A DNA stretch of 64,000 nucleotides from Nocardioides albertanoniae (GCF_006716315.1 NZ_VFOV01000001.1:2558501-2622500), one strand, 5' to 3'. Shown: positions 17,004 to 25,421, counted from the first letter of the stretch. Translations and numbers: made by a program. The notes: generated by a model not told the origin, from the sequence alone.

Positions 17004-18362
17004 CTACTTGGCGACTTGGACTTCGGCGAAGTTGTCGGCGAACTCGTCGAGCGGCATCCGGAAGATTCCGTCGCCCATAGTGGTTCCACCTGCTTCGTTG
17101 ATCGGATCCTCCATCTGCCCGTGGCTTGCCCATGGGTTCCGGAGTTCGACGTACTTGACGCCATCGACCTCATAGACGTCGGTCACGGTCAGCGAGTGCC
17201 CACCCTCGATACCCAACTCGTCTCGCACACTCGCGCTGACCGGCCTGTTGTCGTCGAGCGCGTCGTCGATCCGGTTGTAGGAATCCTCGGGGGAGACGTT
17301 GTTCCCGAAGAAGAAGTCCTTCGTGCTGTCGGGGTCGAAGTTGTCGACGTCGTAACCGAAGAGGTCTTCCATGGCGTTCTCAGCGTTGCCACCGTCGATG
17401 TCGCCGTACGATCCCTCCCGCGCCGCGTAGGCAGATTCGATGACGCTGATCCACTTGGCCTGGTCGACGTCACCGTGGTCGAGCAGCGCGTTGTCATCAA
17501 CGGTGACCTCCTCACCATCGGCGAAACGCACGGTGTACGTGCCGTCTCCGTTGTCGGTGATCATGTCCTCGATCTTGGATGGGTCAGCCTGTGCTTGGCC
17601 GGCAAGGGTCGAGAGCAGCCAGCAGTCGCCGAACGCGCCCTGGTGTATGTCGTCCATCTCCGGTTCGCCGTCGGGGTAGAGCGGATCGGAGGAACGGTCC
17701 TCGGTCAGATCGTCGTCGAAGTTTTCCCACACATAGTCTTCGATGGCATCGACGGTTCCGTCATGAACCTCGGCAAGAGCCGCATCGTAGGCATCTTTCC
17801 ACTCGTCGTAGGCTGCATCCCACTGGGTAGCTTCCTGCTTCCAAGCCTCGTACGCATCTGCCTTGGCCTGGTTGTCCTCGGCGATCTCCTTGGCGACCGG
17901 ACTATCGGCGGGCAGGGGTACGGGGCCCACCGAGACGTCGTCCGGACTACTCGCGCCGTCCTTGTCTCCGGGCAGCGACAGGTAGGTCTGCCACAGATCT
18001 TCACACGATGACGCCAACGTGTCGGCCCGTGTTTTCGTGCCGCTGACACTGCTGCCGTAGCGTTTCAGCGCCGTTCCCACAGGCTCGTAGAGTTCGCCAG
18101 CCTGGGTCAGCGTGTAGGCTGCTGAACCGACAGACTCACGCAGCGCGTCGACTGCGTGACCAGCCATCTCGCCGCCACCGAGCTGGTTGGCCTGGATCTG
18201 GAGCAGTGTCGTTGCCGCCTTGACCATGTCCTGGCCCGCCTGAACCATCTCGTCACCGTTGGACTCGACCGTCTCCGGGTTGCCATTCATCGATCGGATC
18301 GGTCTGCCCTGGGGAGAGAGGCCTGCATTGCCGATCGCTTCGATCGAGTCACCCAGGCTCAT
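17004..18362 (-). CDS. Calpain-like (C2 family) cysteine protease with WXG-type N-terminal domain
   Basis: A 452-residue protein. Residues 1-130 are helical with no signal peptide and resemble ESX/WXG-type secretion domains. Residues 140-235 are an acidic, Trp/Tyr-rich linker. Residues about 235-430 hold a papain-fold C2 protease: Cys247 in QGAFGDCWLLSTLAG, His389 in GGHSLTVTDVYEV and Asn409 in VELRNPWA, the complete calpain triad. No calcium-binding PEF domain is present. The start overlaps the stop of the WXG100-like gene by 4 bp. The arrangement fits a type VII secreted effector or toxin, but no T7SS core gene lies in the window. The protein is strongly acidic and its codons are less GC-biased than those of flanking genes. 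Confidence 0.85.
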   Translation of the reverse strand: MSLGDSIEAIGNAGLSPQGRPIRSMNGNPETVESNGDEMVQAGQDMVKAATTLLQIQANQLGGGEMAGHAVDALRESVGSAAYTLTQAGELYEPVGTALKRYGSSVSGTKTRADTLASSCEDLWQTYLSLPGDKDGASSPDDVSVGPVPLPADSPVAKEIAEDNQAKADAYEAWKQEATQWDAAYDEWKDAYDAALAEVHDGTVDAIEDYVWENFDDDLTEDRSSDPLYPDGEPEMDDIHQGAFGDCWLLSTLAGQAQADPSKIEDMITDNGDGTYTVRFADGEEVTVDDNALLDHGDVDQAKWISVIESAYAAREGSYGDIDGGNAENAMEDLFGYDVDNFDPDSTKDFFFGNNVSPEDSYNRIDDALDDNRPVSASVRDELGIEGGHSLTVTDVYEVDGVKYVELRNPWASHGQMEDPINEAGGTTMGDGIFRMPLDEFADNFAEVQVAK

Positions 18363-18652
18363 TGGTCCACCATCCGAGCTGCTGCTGTGTCGAGGGAGTC
18401 GAACGCGTCGATGACGGCCTGGACATGCTCGCTGATCTGTTCCAAGCTGTCGCGCAGGCGGGCCCGCTTGTCATCCCACCGAACCTCGAACTCGGTCGAC
18501 TGATCTCGCAGCCCGGTCTCGCCGAACGGGTCAGCGACCGCAGATTCGAGGTCTGCTGCACGATTCGGTGCAGAGTCCAACTCGCTGACGATCACGTCCA
18601 AGGCTGCTTTCACTTCGGATAGCGCGGCATAGTTGATCTCGACGTCAGACAC
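18359..18652 (-). CDS. WXG100/ESAT-6-like small protein
   Basis: A 97-residue, all-helical, acidic protein starting at GTG 18652. The length and the two helices separated by a Trp-containing turn (FEVRWDDKRARLRDSLEQI) fit the WXG100 superfamily, but the WxG motif is replaced by W-D-D. It overlaps the protease gene by 4 bp, the usual arrangement of a small ESX partner and its effector. It likely pairs with the N-terminal domain of the protease for export. The family assignment is moderate because the signature is degenerate. Confidence 0.65.
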   Translation of the reverse strand: MSDVEINYAALSEVKAALDVIVSELDSAPNRAADLESAVADPFGETGLRDQSTEFEVRWDDKRARLRDSLEQISEHVQAVIDAFDSLDTAAARMVDQ

Positions 18653-18902
18653 GGTTGGTCGCCTTCCCGGAGGGCTTCCCCGTTTTTACCAGTGTTGCGG
18701 AGGCGATGGGAAGCAACACACAAGGCCGAACGAAGGCCGAACAGTTGTGCTGTCGACGACCTGGGGGGATTGCTGCGCCGCGACCAGATCGTGGGGCGCT
18801 CTTGACGGTGGACTGCAGATCGGAGCTCAGCGACTCGCGATTCGCCTGGTAGTCGTTATCGCCGCAGCCCGGCCGACGTCGCACCGGGGCCGGAAATGAG
18901 TA

Positions 18903-18936
18903 CTGGCTCTGACCTATATCTCGAGGTCAGAGCCAG
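18903..18936 (-). terminator. Hairpin terminator of the tRNA cluster
   Basis: A 13-bp stem (CTGGCTCTGACCT and its complement) with an 8-base loop lies just past the 3' end of tRNA-Val on the reverse strand. Confidence 0.65.
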
Positions 18937-18945
18937 ATTCGGTGG

Positions 18946-19017
18946 TGGACGATACTGGGTTTGAACCAGTGACCTCTTCCGTGTCAAGGAAGCGCGCTAC
19001 CGCTGCGCCAATCGTCC
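18946..19017 (-). tRNA. tRNA-Val (GAC)
   Basis: The 72-nt reverse-strand cloverleaf has acceptor GGACGAT/ATCGTCC, anticodon loop CCTTGACACGG with anticodon GAC, and a T arm with GGTTCAAACCC. The next bases read CCA, so the 3' CCA appears encoded. Confidence 0.93.
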
Positions 19018-19060
19018 GTGGTTATTCAGTTTGTGCAGTTTACATCAGGGTGGTGCTTCG

Positions 19061-19131
19061 AGGTGGGTACGGGATTTGAACCCGTGTACACGGATTTGCA
19101 GTCCGTTGCCTCGCCTCTCGGCCAACCCACC
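19061..19131 (-). tRNA. tRNA-Cys (GCA)
   Basis: The 71-nt reverse-strand cloverleaf has acceptor GGTGGGT/ACCCACC, discriminator U as usual for tRNA-Cys, anticodon GCA in GGACTGCAAATCC, and T arm GGGTTCAAATCCC. Confidence 0.93.
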
Positions 19132-19166
19132 GTTGGAGGCAATGCCTCCGGTGGAGACCTACTCCG

Positions 19167-19239
19167 AGCGGACGACGAGGCTCGAACTCGCGACCTCAAC
19201 CTTGGCAAGGTTGCGCTCTACCAACTGAGCTACGTCCGC
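19167..19239 (-). tRNA. tRNA-Gly (GCC)
   Basis: The 73-nt reverse-strand cloverleaf has acceptor GCGGACG/CGTCCGC, D arm TAGCTCAGTTGGTAGAGC, anticodon GCC in AACCTTGCCAAGGTT, and T arm GCGAGTTCGAGCCTCGT. Gly-Cys-Val is a common actinobacterial tRNA order. Confidence 0.94.
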
Positions 19240-19393
19240 TTGTGCTTCGGACCGGTTTCCCGTGCCCTTGGCGACGAGAAGAACATTATCGGAGCCGTGC
19301 ACACCGGACAAATCGGGGGTCACCTGCGTGTCATTCGCCGGCCACCTCGGCGACCCTCTGAGCGGGCATTCCCGGCCCTGACCAGGGAGGTCA

Positions 19394-19399
19394 TAGAGT
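19394..19399 (+). promoter_or_regulatory. -10 box TAGAGT, leaderless start
   Basis: TAGAGT and six bases precede the ATG at 19406. Confidence 0.5.
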
Positions 19400-19405
19400 T
19401 GCCGC

Positions 19406-20227
19406 ATGCGCGCATGGATCGATGGCCAGCTTCTCGACGACCCGAAGGCTCCGGCCGTCTCCATCACCGACCATGGGCTCGTCGTGGGCGACGGGGTCTT
19501 CGAGACCCTCAAGGTGATCGACGACCAGCCGTTCGCGCTCGCTCGTCACCTTGACCGGCTCGAGCGCTCGGCTGCGGGCCTGGGGCTTGCCGCTCCTGAC
19601 CGTGCTCTCGTCACCAAGGGGATCGAGGCCGTGCTCGGGGCGGGCCCGACTGCGTACGGACGGCTGAGGATCACCGTGACGGGCGGGCCGGCGCCGTTCG
19701 GCTCCGGCCGCGCGGAGGTCGCTCCGACGATCGTGGTCGGGATCGAAGACACAGACCCCAACCCGGCCGAGACCAAGATCGTCAGCGTGCCGTGGCGCCG
19801 CAACGAGCACGGCGCGACGACCGGCCTGAAGACCACGTCGTACGCCGAGAACGTCATCGCCCTCGCCGAGGCCCACAAGCAGGGGGCGACCGAGGCGATC
19901 TTCGCCAACACGGTGGGTGACCTGTGCGAGGGCACCGGGAGCAACATCTTCTACGTGCTCGACGGGGTGCTGAAGACCCCAACGCTCTCCAGCGGCCCGC
20001 TCGCCGGGATCACCCGTGCCCTGGTGCTGGAGTGGTTCGGCGCGGAGGAGACCGACGAGCCGCTGGCCGACGTCGAGGAGTACGCCACGGAGGTCTTCCT
20101 CACCTCCAGCCTGCGCGACGTGCAGGCTGTCACGCAGTGGGGCACGCGCACCCTCCCGCACGGCCCGGTGACCCGGGCGGCGCAGGAGGCGTGGCGTACG
20201 AACGAGGCGAGTCTGCTCGGCCTCTGA
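19406..20227 (+). CDS. pabC: Aminodeoxychorismate lyase / class IV PLP aminotransferase
   Basis: A 273-residue fold-type IV PLP enzyme. ISITDHGLVVGDGVFETLKV is the N-terminal signature, Lys in TGLKTTSYAENV is the Schiff-base lysine, and GDLCEGTGSNIFYVLDG plus LSSGPLAGITR are cofactor phosphate and product loops. Its length and the DGVFETL start fit 4-amino-4-deoxychorismate lyase, which makes p-aminobenzoate for folate; a branched-chain or D-amino acid aminotransferase cannot be excluded. It is monocistronic, with a leaderless promoter next to the tRNA cluster. No pabA/pabB gene is adjacent. Confidence 0.82.
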   Translation: MRAWIDGQLLDDPKAPAVSITDHGLVVGDGVFETLKVIDDQPFALARHLDRLERSAAGLGLAAPDRALVTKGIEAVLGAGPTAYGRLRITVTGGPAPFGSGRAEVAPTIVVGIEDTDPNPAETKIVSVPWRRNEHGATTGLKTTSYAENVIALAEAHKQGATEAIFANTVGDLCEGTGSNIFYVLDGVLKTPTLSSGPLAGITRALVLEWFGAEETDEPLADVEEYATEVFLTSSLRDVQAVTQWGTRTLPHGPVTRAAQEAWRTNEASLLGL

Positions 20228-20241
20228 ACGGCCCCGAGACC

Positions 20242-20343
20242 TCAGCCGGTGAAGAGCTGCACCGCCCGGCGCAGCGTCTCGATCACGCCGTAGGCCAACG
20301 GGATCCCGACCAGCGCCCACGCGCCGGCGACCTTGGCACTCAT
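20242..20343 (-). CDS. Small membrane subunit of the OFA/MFS transporter
   Basis: A 33-residue protein, MSAKVAGAWALVGIPLAYG then VIETLRRAVQLFTG: one membrane helix with a short basic tail. Its ATG overlaps the TGA of the OFA transporter gene by 4 bp. Tiny proteins with a W-hydrophobic-VGIPLAYG pattern follow OFA-type MFS genes in other bacteria and are annotated as MFS transporter small subunits; that is my recollection of the family, and its function is not established here. It is easily missed because it is so short. Confidence 0.7.
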   Translation of the reverse strand: MSAKVAGAWALVGIPLAYGVIETLRRAVQLFTG

Positions 20344-21737
20344 GCCGCACTCCTCTCGGTCTCGGACGGCCCGCCGGACGCCGGCTCGTGATATCGCTCC
20401 GGCACCTGGCGGACCAGGAGGTTGGCGACGAACCCGATGGCCAGCAGGCCGACCATGGTCAGCAGCGCGGGCCGGTAGGCGGCCGCGGTCAGTGTGCCGG
20501 GCTCGCCCTGTGCGTCGAGGAAGGCGTTGATGATGAGCGGTCCGGCGATCCCGGCCGCCGACCACGCGGTCAGCAGGCGTCCGTGGATGGCGCCGACCTG
20601 GAACGTACCGAAGAGGTCGCGCAGGTAGGCCGGGACGGTCGCGAAGCCGCCACCGTAGAAGGACAGGATCACGACGGCGAACAGCACGAACAGCGCCGTC
20701 GAGACATGGCCGGCGGTCGCCAGCAGCAGATAGACCACGACGCCGACGCCGAGATACATCATGTAGATCGGCTTGCGACCGATGATGTCGGAGGTCGTGG
20801 ACCAGACGAACCGGCCGCCCATGTTGGCGATCGAGAGCAGCCCGACGAAGCCGCCGGCGGCGACCGCGCTGACCGCGGAGACGCCGTCCTCACGGAAGAA
20901 GTCCTGGATCATCGGCGCAGCCTGCTCGAGGATGCCGATGCCCGCGGTCACGTTGCAGAACAGCACGATCCACACCAGCCAGAACGAGCGAGTCCTGATC
21001 GCGCTGTTGGCCGAGACGCTCGCGGTGGTGACGAGCTTCTTCTGCTTCACGCTCGACGGGTCCCAACCCTCCGGCGTCCAGCCTTCCGGTGGCACCCGGA
21101 CGGTGGCGGCACCGAAGGACATCAGCACGAGATAGACCACACCGAGGGTGAGGAAGAGCATCATCACGGCGTGACCGTCAGGGACCGTGGTGGCGTCGCC
21201 GGTGTAGGACGAGTCGTAGAGCGAGAGCAGCCGGCCGCTCAGCGGGCTGGCGATCATCGCGCCGCCGCCGAAACCCATGATCGCCATCCCGGTGGCGAGC
21301 CCGGGTCGGTCGGGGAACCACTTGATCAGGGTCGAGACCGGCGAGATGTAGCCGATGCCGAGCCCGATGCCGCCGATGAAACCGTAGCCGAGGTAGACCA
21401 GCCACAGCTGGCCGGTGCCGATGCCGAGGGCACCGACGAAGAAGCCGGAGACCCAGAAGATCGTGGCCAGCGTCATCGCCGCACGGGGGCCGTTGCGGTC
21501 GACCCAGGTGCCCATGACGGCTGCGGAGAGCCCGAGCATCACGATCGCGATCGAGAAGATCACACCGATCGCGGTCTGGCTGGAGTCGAAGTGCTCGACG
21601 AGAGCGGTCTTGTAGACGCTGGTCGCATAGACCTGGCCGATGCAGAGGTGGACGGCGAGCGCCGCCGGGGGAATGAGCCAGCGACTGAAGCCGGGGCCGG
21701 CCACCGTTCGCTCGCGGGACAGGAAAGCTGGCAGCAC
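20340..21737 (-). CDS. OFA family MFS transporter (oxalate:formate antiporter-like)
   Basis: A 465-residue, 12-segment transporter. HLCIGQVYATSVYKTAL in helix 1, GYGFIGGIGLGIGYISPVSTLIKWFPDRPGLATGMAIMGFGGGAMI, and the second-half GGRFVWSTTSDIIGRKPIYMM loop are diagnostic for the OFA subfamily. Members exchange oxalate/formate or carry monocarboxylates such as pyruvate or lactate. The central cytoplasmic loop contains PEGWTPEGWDP, also common in the family. The 33-residue partner is translationally coupled. A Crp/GlxR-like site lies 20 bp upstream of the start. Confidence 0.87.
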   Translation of the reverse strand: MLPAFLSRERTVAGPGFSRWLIPPAALAVHLCIGQVYATSVYKTALVEHFDSSQTAIGVIFSIAIVMLGLSAAVMGTWVDRNGPRAAMTLATIFWVSGFFVGALGIGTGQLWLVYLGYGFIGGIGLGIGYISPVSTLIKWFPDRPGLATGMAIMGFGGGAMIASPLSGRLLSLYDSSYTGDATTVPDGHAVMMLFLTLGVVYLVLMSFGAATVRVPPEGWTPEGWDPSSVKQKKLVTTASVSANSAIRTRSFWLVWIVLFCNVTAGIGILEQAAPMIQDFFREDGVSAVSAVAAGGFVGLLSIANMGGRFVWSTTSDIIGRKPIYMMYLGVGVVVYLLLATAGHVSTALFVLFAVVILSFYGGGFATVPAYLRDLFGTFQVGAIHGRLLTAWSAAGIAGPLIINAFLDAQGEPGTLTAAAYRPALLTMVGLLAIGFVANLLVRQVPERYHEPASGGPSETERSAA

Positions 21738-21756
21738 TGGGAACCTCCGAGTATGG

Positions 21757-21772
21757 GGTGACGCACATCACT
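21757..21772. promoter_or_regulatory. Weak Crp/GlxR-like box
   Basis: GGTGA-CGCACA-TCACT matches eight of ten positions, with a perfect GTGA-N6-TCAC core, 20 bp upstream of the OFA transporter start. Confidence 0.3.
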
Positions 21773-21825
21773 ACCACATCGGGGTGGGTGTCGGCGACGG
21801 CTCGTCTCTGCCACGAAACAACGAC

Positions 21826-21864
21826 GGGCCCTTGCTCCCCAGAGATCTGGGAGAGCAAGGGCCC
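21826..21864 (-). terminator. Long hairpin terminator after the SsgA-like gene
   Basis: GGGCCCTTGCTC pairs with GAGCAAGGGCCC (12 bp), enclosing a second CCCAGA/TCTGGG stem with a single-base bulge. It separates the ssgA-like gene from the OFA operon. Confidence 0.75.
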
Positions 21865-21887
21865 ACGCGAACCGGAGGGACGAGCGG

Positions 21888-22325
21888 CTACTCGGCGTCG
21901 GAGGAGGTGCCGAGCAGATCCGAGATCAGGCTGTCGACGTCGAGGTGCTGGCTCTCGGCGCCGACCGGCACGGCGGAGAACGACTTGCCGAGGAACGTGT
22001 GCACCTCACCGGAGTCGGCAGTGGCGATCAGCCGGCCGTCGGGGGAGCTGAAGTCGAGCACGGCGACCGCCTTCGCGTCCTCGTCGATGCTCGGGTAGAT
22101 CTTCACGTCGCCCTCGCCCGCGGGAGCGGCGAGCCCCTGCAGCATCAGCGTGCGGGAGACGACCCACTCGACGTCACCGGAGGCCGAGTGGAAGGTCAGG
22201 CTGACGGCGTACGGGTCACGCTCCTGGTACCCCAGGGTCGTCGGCACCTCCACCGTGCGGCCCCACGGGTCGAGGCAGGTGATCGTGATGTCGTGCTGCA
22301 CCGTCGGGTGCTTGATGTCGCTCAT
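21888..22325 (-). CDS. SsgA family sporulation/cell division regulator
   Basis: A 145-residue SsgA-like protein. The pattern DPYAVSLTFHSASGDVEWVVSRTLMLQGLAAPAGEGDVKIYP is characteristic, with the conserved W-x-V-S-R-x-L-L core, followed by VAVLDFSSPDGRLIATADSGEVHTFL. SALP proteins are restricted to actinobacteria and help localise FtsZ and septal peptidoglycan synthesis; the single or SsgB-like paralogue is typical of non-sporulating genera. The acidic C-terminal tail is usual. The start follows AGGGAG. It is monocistronic, with its own terminator. Confidence 0.88.
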   Translation of the reverse strand: MSDIKHPTVQHDITITCLDPWGRTVEVPTTLGYQERDPYAVSLTFHSASGDVEWVVSRTLMLQGLAAPAGEGDVKIYPSIDEDAKAVAVLDFSSPDGRLIATADSGEVHTFLGKSFSAVPVGAESQHLDVDSLISDLLGTSSDAE

Positions 22326-22448
22326 TGGTCCGCTCCCTTGTCCGAGGTCTTGCCAAGGAGACGGAGCCGGATCGAAACCCTGATGCGGTTTCGGAAGAAT
22401 TTCTTGCCCGAGCTGGAGTGGGTGCCATCACACCGGGATCACCAGCGA

Positions 22449-23372
22449 CTAGCGGGCGGAGAGAGCCGCCTCGAGCCGTGCCACCTGAGAGGAGAGGTTG
22501 TACGTCGCGGCCAGCTCGCGCAGCCGGTCGAGATCGGCCGGAGTGCTGGGCAGCGCGGTGCGACTCCGATCCAGCGGAAGATTGCGGGCCACCGCCACGA
22601 CCTCCGGTGCCACCGCCAGGTAGTCGGCGGCGTCGACGAACTTCTGCCGCTGCGCCTTCGTGATCGACGTGGCGGGATCGGCGACCGCGGCGATGATGCC
22701 CTCCAGGTCACCGAACTGCTGGAGGAGCTTGGCGGCGGTCTTCTCGCCGACCCCCTTCACGCCGGGCAGGCCGTCGGAGGTGTCGCCGCGCATGGTGGCG
22801 AAGTCGGCGTACTGATCGGCACGCACTCCGTACTTGGCGACCAGCCACTTCTCGTCGACCAGGTCGGGGTCGCCCACGCCGCGCGTCGGATAGAGGATGC
22901 GTACGCCGGCAGCGTCGTCGACGAGCTGGAAGAGGTCACGGTCGCCGGTGACGACGTCGACAGGCATCCCGGCGTTCGTCGCGAGCGTGCCGATCACGTC
23001 GTCGGCCTCGTAGCCGTCGACGCCGATGACACAGATGCCGGCGGCCGCGAGCACCTCGCGGATGATCGGCACCTGCACCTGCAGGGGGTCGGGCACCTCT
23101 TCCACGTCAGGAGCCGTCTCGACCTCCTCCACCACCCGGTGGGTCTTGTAGGTGGGGATCAGGTCGACGCGCCACTGCGGCCGCCAGTCGTTGTCCCAGC
23201 AGCACACGAGGTCGGTGGGGGAGTAGTCGTTCACCAGCCGGCTGATGAACTCCAGCAGGCCCCGCACGGCGTTGACCGGAGTGCCGTCGTCCGCCTTGAT
23301 GTCGGGCACGCCGAAGAAGGCGCGGAAGTAGAGCGAAGCGGTGTCGAGCAGGAGCATGCGAGGTTCGGCCAC
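22449..23372 (-). CDS. 5'-3' exonuclease (FEN/Pol I N-domain family)
   Basis: A 307-residue stand-alone flap endonuclease-type nuclease. Metal-site acidic clusters are visible in order: LLLDTASLYFRAFFG, GYEADDVIGTLA, VVTGDRDLFQLVDD and MRGDTSDGLPGVKGVGEKTAAKLL, the last being the helix-3-turn motif that binds DNA. No polymerase domain follows, so it is the short paralogue found alongside full PolA in actinobacteria. It probably removes RNA primers or flaps. Start GTG 23372 is preferred because TACTGT lies seven bases upstream; GTG 23381 would add three residues. It is divergent from the Lrp regulator. Confidence 0.87.
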   Translation of the reverse strand: MAEPRMLLLDTASLYFRAFFGVPDIKADDGTPVNAVRGLLEFISRLVNDYSPTDLVCCWDNDWRPQWRVDLIPTYKTHRVVEEVETAPDVEEVPDPLQVQVPIIREVLAAAGICVIGVDGYEADDVIGTLATNAGMPVDVVTGDRDLFQLVDDAAGVRILYPTRGVGDPDLVDEKWLVAKYGVRADQYADFATMRGDTSDGLPGVKGVGEKTAAKLLQQFGDLEGIIAAVADPATSITKAQRQKFVDAADYLAVAPEVVAVARNLPLDRSRTALPSTPADLDRLRELAATYNLSSQVARLEAALSAR

Positions 23373-23523
23373 GATGTGCACAGTATCTGCTGCGGGATCT
23401 GCCGGACGACCGACTCGACGACCGGCACGACGACCGGCACGGCCACGAGGCCGGCGTATCCCGGAGATCTTCCTGCGTCGACCGCGTTTTCGGACGACGG
23501 GGCGAAGATCTTGCTGTTATGGG

Positions 23524-23529
23524 TACGCT
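23524..23529 (+). promoter_or_regulatory. -10 box TACGCT, leaderless start
   Basis: TACGCT and six bases precede the GTG at 23536 of the Lrp-type regulator. Confidence 0.5.
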
Positions 23530-23535
23530 GTCGCG

Positions 23536-23997
23536 GTGACTGCACCTGAGATCGAGGCGACCGACCGTAAGATCCTTCAGCTTCTGGCGGAGGACGGCCG
23601 GATGTCCTACACCGACCTCGGCAAGGCGACCGGCCTGTCGACCTCGGCGGTTCACCAGCGCGTCAAGCGGCTCGAGCAGCGTGAGCTGATCACCGGTTAC
23701 GGAGCGACCGTCAACTACGCCTCGATCGGCGTACCGCTGACCGCGTTCGTCGCCCTGCAGCCGATGGACCCCTCCCAGCCCGACGACACCCCTGAGCGTG
23801 TCGCCAACCTCCACGAGGTCGAGGCCTGCTGGTCGATCGCAGGGGCCGACTCCTACATGCTCAAGGTGCGGGTGGCCACCCCCGAGGCGCTCGAGGAGCT
23901 GCTGGGACGGATCCGTTCGTCCGGCAACGTCTCCACGCGCACCACGATCGCGATGTACACCTACTACGAGAACCGGCCCACGCTGCGCCACTCCTGA
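23536..23997 (+). CDS. Lrp/AsnC family transcriptional regulator
   Basis: A 153-residue two-domain regulator. Residues 8-60 are the AsnC HTH (DRKILQLLAEDGRMSYTDLGKATGLSTSAVHQRVKRLEQRELI). Residues about 70-145 are the RAM/AsnC effector domain ending VSTRTTIAMYTYYENRP. Such proteins sense amino acids. It converges on the lysine aminomutase kamA with 4 bp between stops, and the other lysine degradation genes follow, so it may regulate lysine breakdown; the sequence does not prove this. The start is GTG with a leaderless promoter. Confidence 0.9.
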   Translation: MTAPEIEATDRKILQLLAEDGRMSYTDLGKATGLSTSAVHQRVKRLEQRELITGYGATVNYASIGVPLTAFVALQPMDPSQPDDTPERVANLHEVEACWSIAGADSYMLKVRVATPEALEELLGRIRSSGNVSTRTTIAMYTYYENRPTLRHS

Positions 23998-24001
23998 CGG
24001 C

Positions 24002-25408
24002 TCAGGAGTGGTCGCGCCACCACTGCTGACCTGACTCGGGCAGCGTGTGGATCGGGTCGTAGTACTCGTATGTCCGGGTGAGGGCGTCAGGGTCGCTGGC
24101 CTCGATCGAGGTGCGGTAGTTCTTCGTCCAGTACGAGATGCCGCGCTCGGTGTCGTAGTCGGCGATCTGGTGCACCCAGCGCTTGCCGACGAACGGCACG
24201 TCGCACACGATGCGCGGCGTCGCGAACCCGGGCAGGTAGCCCATCAGGTCGTGCTGCATCCGCTGCGCGTCGGCGACCGAGACCCGCCAGTGCTCGCTGA
24301 ACGGGATCATGTCGCACATGTAGAAGTAGTAGGGCATGATCTGGGCGCCGTCGAGCAGACGGAAGCACAGGTCGAGCAGGCTGTGGCTGTCGGCGTTGAC
24401 CCCGGCCAGCAGCACTCCCTGGTTGCGTACGTCGCGAACCCCTGCGTCGAGCAGCGCCTTGGTCGCCTCGGCGACCAGCGGCGTGACCGAGTTGGCGTGG
24501 TTGGCGTGGGTGTGGATCGCCAGTGAGACGCCGCGCTCGCGGGCGATGGTGGTGACCCGGTTCATCCCCTCGAGCAGCGGCTCCTGGAGCCAGTGCTGGG
24601 GGAGCCCGACGAGGCCCTTGGTGGCCAGCCGGATGTCACGGATGTTGTCGATCGCCATCAGCTTGGTGAGGAAGTCCTCCAGCCGCGGCCAGGGCAGGTT
24701 GGCGACGTCGCCGCCGGAGACGACGACGTCGCGCACCTGCGGGGTGTTGCGCAGGTAGTCGAGCATCGCCTCGTGGCGGTCGACCGGCTTGCCGGTGAGC
24801 TTGAGCTTGTCGATGACCGGGGTGGAGTTGCCGACCAGGTCCATCCGGGTGCAGTGCCCGCAGTACTGCGGGCAGGTAGAGAGCAGCTCGGCGAGCACCT
24901 TGGTGGGATAGCGGTGGGTGAGCCCCTCGGCGACCCACATGTCGTGCTCGTGCAGCGAGTCGCGGCTGGCCTGCGGGTGTGAGGGCCAGTCGGTGCGACG
25001 GTCGGAGAGCACCGGGATCATGTAGTGCCGCAGCGGGTCTGCGTAGAAGGCGTCGGTGAACTCCTCACCGGGCGCAGCACCGGAGGGCACCATCGTGTTG
25101 ATCATCTGCGGCGGCACCAGCATCGACATCGTCGCCCGCTCGGCCTGGTCGCGCTCGAGGTCGGCGTAGAACCGCTCGTCGAGAAGATCGCCCATCAGGG
25201 CGCGCATCTGCCGGATGTTCTTCACGCAGTTGACGCGCTGCCACTGCGGGTCGCGCCACTGCTCTGCGGTGACGTCGGCCCAGCCGGGGAACCGGGTCCA
25301 GTCGGGTTCGACCAGCTCGACGCGCTCGTAGGCGTAGGGCTGTCCGTCGCGACTGTGCTGATCGCCTCGGGCTTCGCCTCGGCGGTTGGGCTCGATGGTT
25401 GCCGTCAT
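24002..25408 (-). CDS. kamA: KamA family radical SAM lysine 2,3-aminomutase
   Basis: A 468-residue radical SAM, PLP-dependent aminomutase. The cluster motif CPQYCGHC gives Cys179, Cys183 and Cys186 (CxxxCxxC). VVVSGGDVANLPWPRLEDFL and RLATKGLVGLPQHW match the KamA barrel. A lysine in CDVPFVGKRWVHQ stands where clostridial KamA has its PLP-binding GGGGK. It converts L-lysine to L-beta-lysine, the first step of the 3,5-diaminohexanoate pathway. It is longer than clostridial KamA (about 416 residues), mostly at the N-terminus. It is divergent from kdd with a 110-bp gap; TATGGT at 25416 and seven bases precede its ATG. Confidence 0.88.
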   Translation of the reverse strand: MTATIEPNRRGEARGDQHSRDGQPYAYERVELVEPDWTRFPGWADVTAEQWRDPQWQRVNCVKNIRQMRALMGDLLDERFYADLERDQAERATMSMLVPPQMINTMVPSGAAPGEEFTDAFYADPLRHYMIPVLSDRRTDWPSHPQASRDSLHEHDMWVAEGLTHRYPTKVLAELLSTCPQYCGHCTRMDLVGNSTPVIDKLKLTGKPVDRHEAMLDYLRNTPQVRDVVVSGGDVANLPWPRLEDFLTKLMAIDNIRDIRLATKGLVGLPQHWLQEPLLEGMNRVTTIARERGVSLAIHTHANHANSVTPLVAEATKALLDAGVRDVRNQGVLLAGVNADSHSLLDLCFRLLDGAQIMPYYFYMCDMIPFSEHWRVSVADAQRMQHDLMGYLPGFATPRIVCDVPFVGKRWVHQIADYDTERGISYWTKNYRTSIEASDPDALTRTYEYYDPIHTLPESGQQWWRDHS

Positions 25409-25415
25409 GCTCACC

Positions 25416-25421
25416 ACCATA
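25416..25421 (-). promoter_or_regulatory. -10 box TATGGT for kamA, leaderless
   Basis: On the reverse strand TATGGT and seven bases precede the ATG at 25408. Confidence 0.45.

Noticed and set aside
16068..19017. Integration of the protease cassette at tRNA-Val with att repeats
   Set aside because: I found no second copy of the tRNA-Val 3' end near 16.1 kb and no integrase beside it, so only the composition and position hint at transfer.
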